Assembly: GCF_000346465.2 (NCBI RefSeq)
Contig: NC_034009.1
Location: 11,090,186 to 11,154,185, forward strand
Source of the DNA: Prunus persica
Taxonomy: Eukaryota; Streptophyta; Magnoliopsida; Rosales; Rosaceae
Direction: 5' to 3'
Length of the DNA stretch: 64,000 bases
Position 1 is the first letter of the stretch, and every line of letters begins with the position of its first letter. Both the position numbers and the translations under genes were made by a program. The notes beneath the pieces were generated by a model. The model was not told where the DNA came from. It saw only the letters and a list, made by a program, of their open reading frames with translations, and searched no databases. Of the stretch, positions 46,459-57,265 are shown in pieces.

Positions 46459-47060
46459 AAATAAGTTTAATTTGATTTCAAAACCCAAATTTCAATCTAA
46501 TAAAACCCTGCAGATACTATGTTACAGGGGTTTATGCTACCATTACTACGTTTACATCATTTTTAGTCATCTTAGCTCCAGCTTCCTCAGCAATCTTGGT
46601 CTTTTTTGCGCTTTTTGATGTGGTTAGCTTTCTCTCTCACACAAACTCCTTTTGCATAATTTTCTAATATAAAAATAGATATGTTGGGAGACTATGAATT
46701 TGAATCAAAAATTCAATCAATGGTCAACTTAACCGATTCAGATTGACAGTTTAACAATGCAACATTTCCGTATACGTTGTGTGTGACAGTTGATATTAGG
46801 GATCATAGCCTCAGCGATATATTGCGAAGGAGCAACGATGACTTTAGCTGGTCGGATTTCTGCTATGCTTACAGCAGCTTCTGTCTACATCTTGGAGTCT
46901 CCTTCGGGGTCTCCATATTTGCCTCCATTTTGCTCATCTTGCTTCTCTGGACCTCCATCATTACCCTTTGAGGATCTCCAAACAGACCTATTCTCGTAAT
47001 GCTAGTGCTAGTGCTGGCCCACCTCCAGAGTCACCAGCTGCACCACATACATATAACTAG

Positions 47061-48675
47061 AATCCTTTTGCTGTAAATATATGTGGGCTGTGTGTTGGGA
47101 ATTTGACGTCTACATGTAAATTTGTTTGCCCACTTGAGGTATGGTAATCTCATATTCTAATATAAGTGTGAGTTATTTGTGATAAAAATATATTTGGTAT
47201 TTTGGAATTCACGAAGCTTTATATCGTTTTTCTTTTAAAATTTTAAAAAAATTGTTCGTGAGATTTGAACTCAGAATCTTTTATGATAAAAATGGACTAT
47301 AATTTCTGCGATACCAACCGTCGTCATCGATCGGCAAATTCACAAGGTATCATCTAGGTTGAGTTGAACAAGGCCCCTATAGATATTTAGTGATAGCAGA
47401 GGTGACCCAAGTGATGGTTACGTAAGTCATAATAATATATAGGCACCCCATTTGGGTCCAACTAATGGGATAAGCACTATATGTTTATATTTCACAATGA
47501 CGTGTACGTCCAGTAGATGAAAATTAATTTTATATAATCATTTCATTATCCTCTACTGTAGTGAAATCTCTTGAAAGTTCTGTTGACAACAAAGTCTGCA
47601 CTGCAATGCAAAAGAAAAGATTGAACCGAAGTAGCTAAAGCTTAATTTCTTGCAGGCTACTCATTTGAATTTGAATGGTAGGTGATAAAATGCAAAAGAA
47701 AGTTGGCCACTTTCGTGACAGATATGCATTGCACACATAATATTATTTTTTTCTCCAATCATTTGCGTTTGATAAAAGATCCTAAAGAAAAAGAAAAAGA
47801 CACTTGCACTTTCTTTTGTTTTAAATGAGCCCATTGTATTATTGTATACTGCTTGATTGATTAGAAAGGGGAAAAGAAACAAAAGAAGAATTTGCTTTCA
47901 TGCATATATAGTCATCTGCTACAATCTAGGTGAGGAAAAAAAGGGAAAAAACTTCCCTGTTGCCGTTATAAGTAGGAACTTCTATATTCATGTCAATGAC
48001 AGTACGATATATGTGTGTTGAAGTTTTTCTTTTTGTGTTTTTATGAATTACTTTTGTACATGTGTCAAACCGTGATTTGAAAGAAGAATGAGAATCTCCT
48101 ATCAGGGAATGAGGCAATCAGTATTCGAATAACTAAAAAAAAATAGGAAAGAAGGAAATTAGTGATAAGGGTTCTAGAGATTGAACAGCCACACGCAAAT
48201 TGTATGTTGATGTGACTTTTAACTACAAATTAAACGAGGGAATATATATTTAAAGTAATTTCAACCAAACTTTTGAATTCACAAAACAGCTTTTATTAAA
48301 TTATCAGAATTACTGCTCTCTGTTTTATAATTGTCTAGAATTTGTACAAGGAAGCTATCAACTTTGTCTGGCTTATATTCTAATCTACTCATTTTTATTG
48401 GTGACATTTAGAAGAGAAAAAGAAAACCAGGAAGTCTATGGTGTATAAGATAATGATCAAAGGTTTCATACTCAACCAACTAAACACTTTTCAAATAAAT
48501 TCACTTGCGTGCAGGAAACTCCAACTAAATTTGTATTTAGACGATTTAGTGTTCACCAAACATAATATATATAACATACTCATTGTGCACCTTTCCCTCC
48601 ACCATTTACTACTACAGCTACACTTAAGACTTCTGCTTCGCTTAACCAAACTTAACTGAGCCCATACCAGCTTCC
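47061..48675. other. Intergenic, upstream of the intact CASPL gene
   Basis: AT-rich. Short frames at 47661-48117 and 48438-48659 look accidental. The last 100 bases are probably 5' UTR. Confidence 0.45.
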
Positions 48676-50792
48676 ATGGGATCTACAGATAAGCCGGCTG
48701 ACCTGGAAACCGCCAAGGAAGTCCCGCCACCACCAAAAGGGGCGGCCTACGGGTCTACGCCTCCTCCCCCTAAACACGATTACTTCTTTGTAGTTGATGT
48801 GGTTCTCAGGTTCCTAGTGTTTGCAGCATCACTTACAAGTGTGTTGGTCATTGTCATTAGCAAGCAAACAGTTCATCTAGGTCCTAGAATATCGGTGGCC
48901 AAGTTTAATCACTCTCCGGCCTTCATGTGAGTAATTTACATGCACCCAAAATGCTTTTTCAAGCTTTTGCTAGCATAGCATATATTTAGATGCATGGTTA
49001 CAGCTTTCTCAACACAAACATGCACATATTATGTTTGATTGTTCATCTTGCAGACAGAACACTCTTGGTGCCTCTAATTAGTTCTGTTTTCAAAAGCTCA
49101 ACAATTATTTATCTCCATGAGAATCCTAAATGAAATTTCTTGATGGACAAGGAATAACCAAAATTCTCTTCATGTTATTCTTCTTTCCAAAAAATTTAAT
49201 ATAAAAAAAAAAAAATTACACTCTAAACTCTTAGACATGTTCTAGTCGGCATGGGACTTTCTATTTTCTCTACAATTCTTAAGAGTCTTACCCTTTATGC
49301 TTGAAATCAGCTTTTCATCTATCTACTTGTATCAATCATTTTAGGTGAGATTGCTTGTATAGGAAGTACTTCTGCTCATAAGTACTTTTATTAGAATTAA
49401 AACGTCAATTTTTTTTTATGCTTTCTGAAAAAGCATAGTGCTTCTTCTGAAAACACTTATAACCCACAAGCACTTTAAAATTATTATAATATATGTACAG
49501 AACAAATGATCAAATAAGTAAATTCAGTTTTATTTTTCTTCTTGTGTTGTGTTTTTTCCCCTAGCTATATAGGAACATGTATATGCGTATAGACTAGGAT
49601 GCTTTCCTACCAAAAAATTAGGTAAATCTCCAACCACCAGCCACCTGTTACAGTTGAATCAGAAAGATTACCTGCTGAAGATTAAGCAATGTTTTAGTTT
49701 TTAAGCACTCTAATCTTTGCTTTTCCTTCCTTTAACATGGAATCTATCTATCTAATCTTCTCTTTTGGGAGTAGTGGGATTCTCTTTTTATAAAAATGGA
49801 GATGGCATCAAGCTTAGAAACCTATGCATGTCATCCACTCACCCACAAGAGGATTTTCTAATAATCTTAGTAATAGGATGGGCCCACAATTAAAGATATT
49901 CCTCTTACCAAATTGGGGCATCTAATTTCTTAAATTAGTGGTTTCCACAAGGAGAAAATATTGTATACGATTTGTATATCTCACCATAATTAAATATTTG
50001 ACCAGAAATGAGGATTGAATTGTGAAAGAGAGGTTGTATATACAATATCTCCCACTAGAGAGATGTCTCTGATGGCTGATGACAAGGTGGCTTGCCCCTA
50101 GAAAACATGATATAAAGGAAAAGGACATGTTAAACAAACAAAAAAGTCCTAAACCACCACAATAGTTAATAATATGCAAGGGTAGGTTGCTCACAAATAG
50201 AATAAGGATATCAGATCACAACAGCTTTTATCTTGGTTTGATGTATCTTCTTGTTTCAGATACTTTGTGGCGGCACTATCAGTTGCAGGCCTCTACGCCA
50301 TTCTTACTACGCTAGCATCCCTTTCAGTCATCTGGAAGCCAATCCTCTCAACAAAGTTCTTGCTTCATTTTGTATTTTTGGATGTGGTAAGTTCTAATCT
50401 GTTTTCTTATATGTACCAACAGCATAAACAATTCACATAGTATGCTGGCACTTACATTTCAAGCTCGTTTGTAGTGTAATCCAAGCGGCTAAAATTTGTT
50501 CCTTTCAGTCTTGTTATGGTAAAACACAAGATTGACAAACTATGCATGTGCAATGCTTATGATGCAGCTAGTATTGGGTCTGGTAGCCTCGGCCACTGGC
50601 ACAGCCGGGGGTGTTGCATATATCGGATACAAGGGCAATGAACATACGCAGTGGCAGAAAGTGTGCTCTACTTTTGATAAGTTCTGTCAACACGTTGTAG
50701 GCGCTCTGGCTACCTCATTGTTTGCCTCAGTTTTGCTTGTCCTTCTGGTCTGGCTCTCCACTTTCACTCTCCACCGAAAAATTCCCAAATAG
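48676..50792 (+). CDS. CASP-like membrane protein (CASPL1 group), intact three-exon gene
   Basis: Exons 48676-48926, 50260-50386 and 50568-50792 join in frame to 200 residues (donors GTGAGT and GTAAGT). A Pro-rich cytosolic N-terminus ([19 protein letters not shown]) is followed by four membrane helices at about 38-62, 84-108, 117-143 and 165-193, with the conserved Arg (R45) and Asp (D125). The final exon has [20 protein letters not shown] and [13 protein letters not shown], shared with the gene at 28180. Probably a plasma-membrane scaffold protein; exact role unknown. It is the only intact plus-strand member, and shows what the broken copies at 34217 and 43066 once looked like. Confidence 0.94.
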
Positions 50793-51830
50793 AGTTTGAG
50801 CAGATGGCCATACATTATATTAGAATCCTACCCACATCCCATCAGATATTTTGTGTGTGTATGTGTTGTGTGTTTCATATTGAATCTTAGTGTTTGTGGA
50901 TTTGTGTATATTTATAGGTTCGTTTCTTGTGTAAATGTTTTCTATTTGTACGGTATATCTATCTTGTCTCTGATGTGTCTTGTATGATATGTAAGCCTCA
51001 TGGATGAATCTTAGTGTGTGGATTTCTGTACATTTGCAGGTTGTTTTGAATTTTAACTGTCATCTACTTGTAGTTTTGTACGGTATTGATTTGTCTTGAA
51101 TCATTTGTAAGTCAGGACTCATGTCCTGGTCATGGGTTTTCTAAGTGCAATTGAATGAGAATTAGTTGCTGTTGCAATTGCAAATCTGTTTCCTCCTGTG
51201 TTTTGGTTCATATGTTAACCTACCTCACAAAATTACAAAGAAATTACTATGTGATTTCCATCTTCTTTAATGTGGAAAGAAAGCCAATACAAGGAAAAGC
51301 AAAAAAATATGAACTGCATTTGACATGGCATATCAGGAAGGAAACCCACATGACCAAGACCAACTAAAGTTCAGTTGCAAAATGAAAAGTACATGAATGT
51401 AGACTGCCTATGTAGAAGTATATGAGCTTTACTTGAAGTTTCAGCTCATTCTTTTTCATAGCTTGCCTAGAAAGAAGATTAAGTACACCACATCGATACG
51501 CATTTTGCACCATAGGAACAAAATAAATGAAAAGTATATCTAGTACCCAACCTGACTAATTACAGGTTGCAACTTGCAAGACATTAAAATCTAACAAGTG
51601 ATTACATTATGGGCTTAAATAAACAATTTGATGATATGAATTATGATGATGTAATTGAAGAATCAGTAAAGCATCTTACAGCAATGATCATAATCACTGG
51701 CTTGTCACTCATACAGAATACAGTTGGTGTACTGATAAGAAACTGCATACCTTAAAGCAGACTATAGTACAAAACTGGTTGAACCAATTGAGGAAGTGAA
51801 TGTACAAACTTGTTACCATAGCCCAACTTC
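50793..51830. other. Converging 3' flanks, no gene seen
   Basis: 3' UTR of the CASPL gene, with duplicated words (TTAGTGTTTGTGGATTTGTG and TTAGTGTGTGGATTTCTG), then the 3' flank of DVR. No additional gene. Confidence 0.5.
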
Positions 51831-53090
51831 TTAGAAAATTGTCTGTTCCCCTAATTCCTGTCCAGCCATTCCCTCCCTCAGCACAGTCTCAAAGAATTCT
51901 TCCAATGTGTCTTTACCATAGCTTGGTGTTTTCTCAGCATTATATTCTCCAGTCTCAGGATCCAAAACCAACATACTCTCAGCTGCATAATACCTCCCAA
52001 TCTTCCCAAATTCAGCAGTATCTTCCATTGAAGGAAAGATCTTTACGAGGAAATCGAGAACCCCGATAGCGAAGTCCATTATTTCGATGGGCACTTTCAA
52101 GAACTTGGGTTCCCTCCCCACAAGTCTAAACAGCAACTCCCCCTGCTCCAATGGTGTCAAGGCCTTCCCGGGTCCGCCAATAGGCAAAACCTGGTTAATT
52201 TTGTTTTCACTCAACGCACAATCCGAAATAAACGAAGCCAAATCCGCCTCACTAATTGGCTTGCAAGCACACAACTTTCCATCCCCAAACATCACATAAG
52301 GCTTTCCATCTTTCACCAACTCAACCTGGCCACCCAAGCTCTTAAAGAATGCAGTTGGCCTCACAATACTGTAAGTGAACCCATTGTCCTCTTCAGCTTC
52401 TCTGATCAACTCGGACTCGAATTTCAGCTTTGCACGCTGGAACTCAAGAAGGGGCTTCTGCACACAAATTGCAGAAAGCAATACAAAATGTGAAGCCCCA
52501 CGTCTCCTACCGGCAACAAGACTATTCTTTGTTGCCTCATAGTCTATCTTCCAAGAGTCCTTTACACCACCAGAACGGCTAGCAAGGCATGAAACAACAA
52601 CATCAATTGAAACCCCAAAGTTTTCCAAAGATTTCTCCAAAGTATCCAAATGGGTAACATCTGAAAAGCACACATTGGCTCCTTTCAACTGATTCAAAGT
52701 CTCATCCTTGCTAACCTTACCTCTAATTCCACTCTTCTCCCTAGCAACGGCTATAACATTGAACTCTCTATTAACTAACTCCTTAACCACAAATTTTCCA
52801 ATGTACCCAGTTGCACCCACCACCAAAATGTTGATATCTTTTGGGTTTTTGCCTCTGAATGAAGGTGGAGAGGCGGTTTCAGCAGTTGGCGTCGCTGAAG
52901 CTGAAATGGGTTTTGTTCTTTCTTTGCTAAACTTGAAAATTTCAGATAAGTTTAAAGAAGAAGATGGGGAACCATAAGGAACAGAGCTTACCTTAGCTTG
53001 GTTGGTGAACTGGGAAGAGAAACGTGTTAAGAAGCTTTGGTTCTTTGCTGAATGAAGACTGAATACAATGGAGGAGAAGCACAGTGACAT
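51831..53090 (-). CDS. DVR: Divinyl chlorophyllide a 8-vinyl-reductase, chloroplastic
   Basis: Single-exon gene of 419 residues from the ATG at 53090 ([10 protein letters not shown]), chosen because the Arabidopsis protein also starts MSLC; an ATG at 53114 adds 8 basic residues. The first 70 residues are Ser/Lys-rich, a chloroplast transit peptide. The Rossmann motif GATGYIG is at 92-98. Hallmark stretches include [56 protein letters not shown] and the C-terminus [20 protein letters not shown]. The enzyme reduces the 8-vinyl group of divinyl chlorophyllide with NADPH, giving monovinyl chlorophyll. No damage; intronless as in Arabidopsis. No operon-like context. Confidence 0.97.
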   Translation of the reverse strand: MSLCFSSIVFSLHSAKNQSFLTRFSSQFTNQAKVSSVPYGSPSSSLNLSEIFKFSKERTKPISASATPTAETASPPSFRGKNPKDINILVVGATGYIGKFVVKELVNREFNVIAVAREKSGIRGKVSKDETLNQLKGANVCFSDVTHLDTLEKSLENFGVSIDVVVSCLASRSGGVKDSWKIDYEATKNSLVAGRRRGASHFVLLSAICVQKPLLEFQRAKLKFESELIREAEEDNGFTYSIVRPTAFFKSLGGQVELVKDGKPYVMFGDGKLCACKPISEADLASFISDCALSENKINQVLPIGGPGKALTPLEQGELLFRLVGREPKFLKVPIEIMDFAIGVLDFLVKIFPSMEDTAEFGKIGRYYAAESMLVLDPETGEYNAEKTPSYGKDTLEEFFETVLREGMAGQELGEQTIF

Positions 53091-54630
53091 TTTTTTTCCC
53101 CTTCGCTTGTTCAATTTCAGGAAGCTTGTGGTTTCAGTTCAGTGGAATTCATGGTCGTTTTGGAGCTGATACTCTATCTGAGAGTAGGATCCAAATGATA
53201 GGTGGATATAAATGATGACGTGTAAATCTACAGTTTCTATTTCTAAAAAAACAAAAATTAATTGAAATTATTTCCCAAAACTTAAAACTCATAAACATAA
53301 AATATAGCAAGAGGGTGTTAGTTGGATTCGTCCAGACTTTTGGTGTATCCGTGTGTATGAGTTTTCCTCTCTTTTTCCTAATTTTGGCACAAAAATAAAA
53401 AATATAAAATAAATAAAAAATAAAATAAATAGTAATTCACATCTCATGAACAATAGTTGTTAAATAAAATAAAAATTCGAAATTAAGTTAGCATAAATCC
53501 AAATAAAAAAGCCGAAATATTTTGATCTACAAAACTATACAAGGGAGAGAGCATAGATGTAAGAGTGTGTCATTTTAAGCTCATTCTATTCATCTTTTTG
53601 TGTTAATAATTTTATACATAAATATACACATCAAGATGCTAATTTCTGGGTTTGGACTATAAGATTACCATTTTTCAGCTGGTAAGACATGCTAATCAAT
53701 GTGTTTTTTTTTTTGGTCGAACATGCTAATCAATGTTGGTAGAATTAATTAAGTTGGAGATGTAGAAGTTTTGACCATTACTCCAAGCCTCTTTTTATGC
53801 AGAAGTGCAAGCCAACCAAGTTATGCAGCTGATTGAGGCTCTTTCTCTGGTTTGGGAGGTATATATCTACATCCTTATGACCAATTCCTAGGGTGTGCAT
53901 ACTAAAAGAGCAATATTTTCCAAATTTCTCTTTCAAAACTCAGTTGGGTCATCACCAAGGAGAAGGTAAAATTGGGTACGATATATACCAACTCAATCCA
54001 TATGGAATTCTGAGCATTCACACACACATACCTTTTTTTTGGATTCACACACACGTAGGCAAAGTTAAGGAAGCAGAGTTTTGGAAGTCAACTAGAACTT
54101 TCAAGACTAACACTTTTTGAGGACTAAGTCTTCTTGTTAGTCAACCAAGGAAGTTTCTCTGGCCAAAGAAAATCCAAGGAAATTGCATACTTGGGACAAT
54201 TTCTTCTTGGCCAAACTTCTTACCACAAAAAAAAAAATAAATAAATAAAAATAATAATAAATCCCAATCATTTCTCTGGGGGAAGAAGAAAAAACAAAAG
54301 GCCAAGCCACCAAAAGAAAAATCCCTTAGCTAAATATTGTGATTTGTGAAGCTGGATCATAAGGAAATGAACTTGGAAGAATGCACATGAAAGCAGAAAC
54401 AAGTACCATAAAATTAGAGAGAGCAAAACAATATCTAATTTATTATGAATTTATAAATTGCCCCCGAGTCTTATTACAACTGGAAAAGATCATGTTTCCA
54501 AGACCTTGTCACAAGCACATATTACATCTGATTTACATCAGATTGAACCAATATAACTATGAAACCAACCATGATTATTAGCAGCACCTCTATGCAGGAA
54601 AAAGGAGAAAAATTACTGAGAGGTCAAGAC
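53091..54630. other. DVR upstream region and intergenic
   Basis: The first 100 bases hold the DVR 5' UTR. The remainder is AT-rich, without a recognised gene. Confidence 0.45.
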
Positions 54631-54780
54631 TCAACAGCAGCGATACACGGCAACAACCCGGCCACGCCGCGGTGGTGGAGAGAAAACTGTCATAATGAGA
54701 AGAGCTACGACAATCACCACCAGAACTGTTGCGAGACTAAAACCACCATCATCATCTTCAGAGCAGCAATACTTTCCCAT
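54631..54780 (-). CDS. Possible small membrane protein, 49 residues
   Basis: A short minus-strand frame from the ATG at 54780 reads MGKYCCSEDDDGGFSLATVL, then a hydrophobic helix (VVIVVALLIMTVF), then PPPRRGRVVAVYRCC and a stop. Cys pairs near both ends, one helix and a basic tail give the look of a small plant single-pass membrane protein. I do not recognise the family. The codons are more GC-rich than the surroundings and an AT-rich leader with direct repeats (AGAGCTTCAAG) precedes it, which supports a real gene but does not prove it. An in-frame ATG at 54819 would add 13 residues. Confidence 0.5.
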   Translation of the reverse strand: MGKYCCSEDDDGGFSLATVLVVIVVALLIMTVFSPPPRRGRVVAVYRCC

Positions 54781-55552
54781 ATGCAATATATATATATATG
54801 TCACCTCTACAAACCACAAGCTTGAAGCTCTAAACTATGAGGCAAAAGTTGCAAAAACTTGAAGCTCTACACTTCCAAGGGAAAGTTGCAAAAGCTAGAA
54901 AGCTTTTTGCAAAGGGAGTATGAGAGGGAGTGAATTTGAGGGGTTGGAAATTATTGGTTCCCCAACTTCTAGTTATAGACTAAATTAAGTCAGGTTGACT
55001 TGAATTCTTTATTATTTTGAACTCTAATTTGGACCTGCCTCGAAATTACACTTTGTTTAATTATTGCATCATCTCCTACCCTACGTTTCTAGATTAGCAT
55101 GACCAGTGCAGGAAAATTCCTCTCTCTTACGGTCTTACCCACCTAATAAGTCAAGATCTGAACATTATAAAACAAATTATGCTCTATCATGTTTGTTTCT
55201 GTTCCAATTAGATACAATATATTTTACCAAATAATGTTGGCATTTTGCCAAATTCTAAACGCTAATCAATGTGAAAGAGTTTTTTTTTTTAAAGGACTTT
55301 TTTTATTAAGAAGGGCAATAATATATAAAATTAACACACATTACACGAATTCTAAGACTCGAATCTAAAATATTGCCTAAAGAGCAATTGCTCAAAATTA
55401 CTGTCGTTTACTAATGAGAAAGACTTTTAGTTGTTGTAAGTAAATAGAGTTGAAAGTTGGATAAAGTATGAAAAAATAAAGTACCGTATCTGTTCACATC
55501 CAAAATTTTGCACGAGTTGGAATTTTTTCCGTCATGTTTATATTTTTTAATT
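54781..55552. other. Intergenic, no gene seen
   Basis: Upstream region of the small ORF, then AT-rich sequence. Confidence 0.4.
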
Positions 55553-55561
55553 TTTAATTAA

Positions 55562-56039
55562 GGCTTAAATGTTGAAATGGTCCTGTGTTTTACCTTATCG
55601 GCCAATTTAGTCCTTGTGTTATTAATTTGGCCAATTTAGTCCCTGTGTTTGTATCTATTAACAAATTTGATCCATTCCGTCAAAATTATGTTCAAACCTA
55701 ACAAAAGAACATTTAAAATTTTGTAATTAATTGTAAAGATTTAAACTCAAATAATAATAATGCTAAAATGATTAAAACTCACACAACCTCAACCTCCAAT
55801 GGTCTCGATTCCTGTAGGAAAAAAAAAAAGGATTCTTGGTAGAATTGATGCCTACTCTTTTCTTGCTGCAAATTTTCTTCTATCTTCTGTTTAAGATTTT
55901 CTCATACTCTACCCTTCATCTCTCTCTCCTCTCCGATCCATTGGTCTGAATGTCGTCGACTTTTGCCACAGCCAGGATGATCAATTGGCGGTAGAGCCGT
56001 CAAGCTTACGGTGACTGGCTATGATGATCTTCATGATTT

Positions 56040-56078
<39 letters not shown>

Positions 56079-56402
56079 GTTGTAGTTTAGGTGGGGTTGG
56101 AATGGTGGCTATGGTTTTGGGGTTGGAGTGGTGGTGGTGATGGTGGCTGGGTTTGGGAGGTGGTTGAGGTGTGTGCGCGAATTGGAGAAGGTGAAATTTA
56201 AAAGAAATATATTCCATTTTCAGTTTGAATTTAAAATTTTATCATCAATTACAGTTTTTTTTTAATTAATTTTATATTTTTAAAGGAATGGACCACATTG
56301 ACTAACATATACAAACACAAGGACCAAATTGGCCAAATTGATAACACGGGGTCTAAATTGGCCCATGAGATAAAACACAGGGACCATTTTAACATTTAAG
56401 CC
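55562..56402. mobile_element. Mutator-like non-autonomous element
   Basis: 841 bp with a perfect 9-bp target duplication TTTAATTAA (55553-55561 and 56403-56411). Inverted ends of at least 110 bp start GGCTTAAATGTTGAAATGGT on the left and, read backwards, GGCTTAAATGTTAAAATGGT on the right. The interior (about 55790-56190) has a GA microsatellite (56043-56077) and GT-rich sequence but no clear gene fragment. The GGCTTA end is shared with the Pack-MULE at 8664. Confidence 0.9.
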
Positions 56403-56411
56403 TTTAATTAA

Positions 56412-57265
56412 AGATAATGGGAAACAGGAAAGAGTCGGGAGAGAATTTTCCCAAACGAGGAACAGATGGAATTAAAAACTCAGAAGTAAAGGTCATTGTG
56501 AATTGTTTTCACTATTTATTCATTTTGTGTATTTTCCCCTTCATCTGTCTCTCTTCTCGGTATGTTAAAACAAAATTCTTTTGAGAAAAAAACAGGCAAA
56601 TGGTGAAATTGGTGAAAAGTTTAATTATCACAGGGGACAAGCATTTAAACCAAATAGCAAAACATTAAAAAGAGTGTCGACCGTAAAGACGGGATCGTGT
56701 CTGAATACTGAATCAAAGAAGAGAAGCAGAAAACTTGCTTGTCATGCAAAGTACTTGTAACATTAATTGCAATAATTAAACAATTATTTACGGTTTATTA
56801 ACATAATCAACTTGCATTATCAATCTTTTACTCACTAAAAATCTGAGTCAAATCGCAATGGACCGTAAATCAATCAAGAAGAAACATAGTTTGTGGGTAG
56901 CAACATAAGCATACAGAATACATCTTATGTAGCAGAAAGACTTACGAAAATGTTCATACATTTGAGAGATTTATATGGTCAGGTCCTACATTGAATTTGG
57001 GACCAATTATATATATATCAGCTCCCTGTACAGAGACACATGAAGTCCAATGTTCGACATTGCCGCAGAGCTTCAATGGCCAGATAATTCTGACTGAGGA
57101 GGTTAAGAATTGTCAGTTCTCTACAGAAGCGAGCCCACTGCAGCTGGTATTTCCAAATGTAAGACCTTGAGCAGCTCCATGGCAAACATTACTTGGCTCA
57201 ACTTAAACCAATACTTCCCACCACTAAATCCAATCCCAACAATGCAGATAGATGCTAGTCGTAAT
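56412..57265. other. 3' flank of the Rossmann gene
   Basis: AT-rich; the probable minus-strand 3' UTR lies at about 57000-57265. No other gene. Confidence 0.4.

Larger units (their letters stand above)
43066..47060 (+). pseudogene. CASP-like gene broken by transposons
   Basis: Exon 1 remnant (43066-43242) reads RPVIYFCFSLLLRSLLIAAS to the donor but has lost its start codon to a hAT end. Exon 2 (46514-46622) reads YYVTGVYATITTFTSFLVIL and is six codons shorter than its paralogue. Exon 3 (46790-47060) starts LILGIIASA, then loses part of the loop and shifts frame before DDFSWSDFCYAYSSFC, and shifts again after WTSIITL before RISKQTYSRNASASAGPPPE. A 2230-bp LTR element (44229-46458) sits in intron 1. 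Closest in the window to the copy at 34217. Cannot make a normal CASPL. Confidence 0.85.

Noticed and set aside
47225..47330. Possible SINE or tRNA-like box ('GATTTGAACTC' type words, also near 30070 and 55350)
   Set aside because: Only a B-box-like word is visible; no A box, no defined ends and no target duplication.
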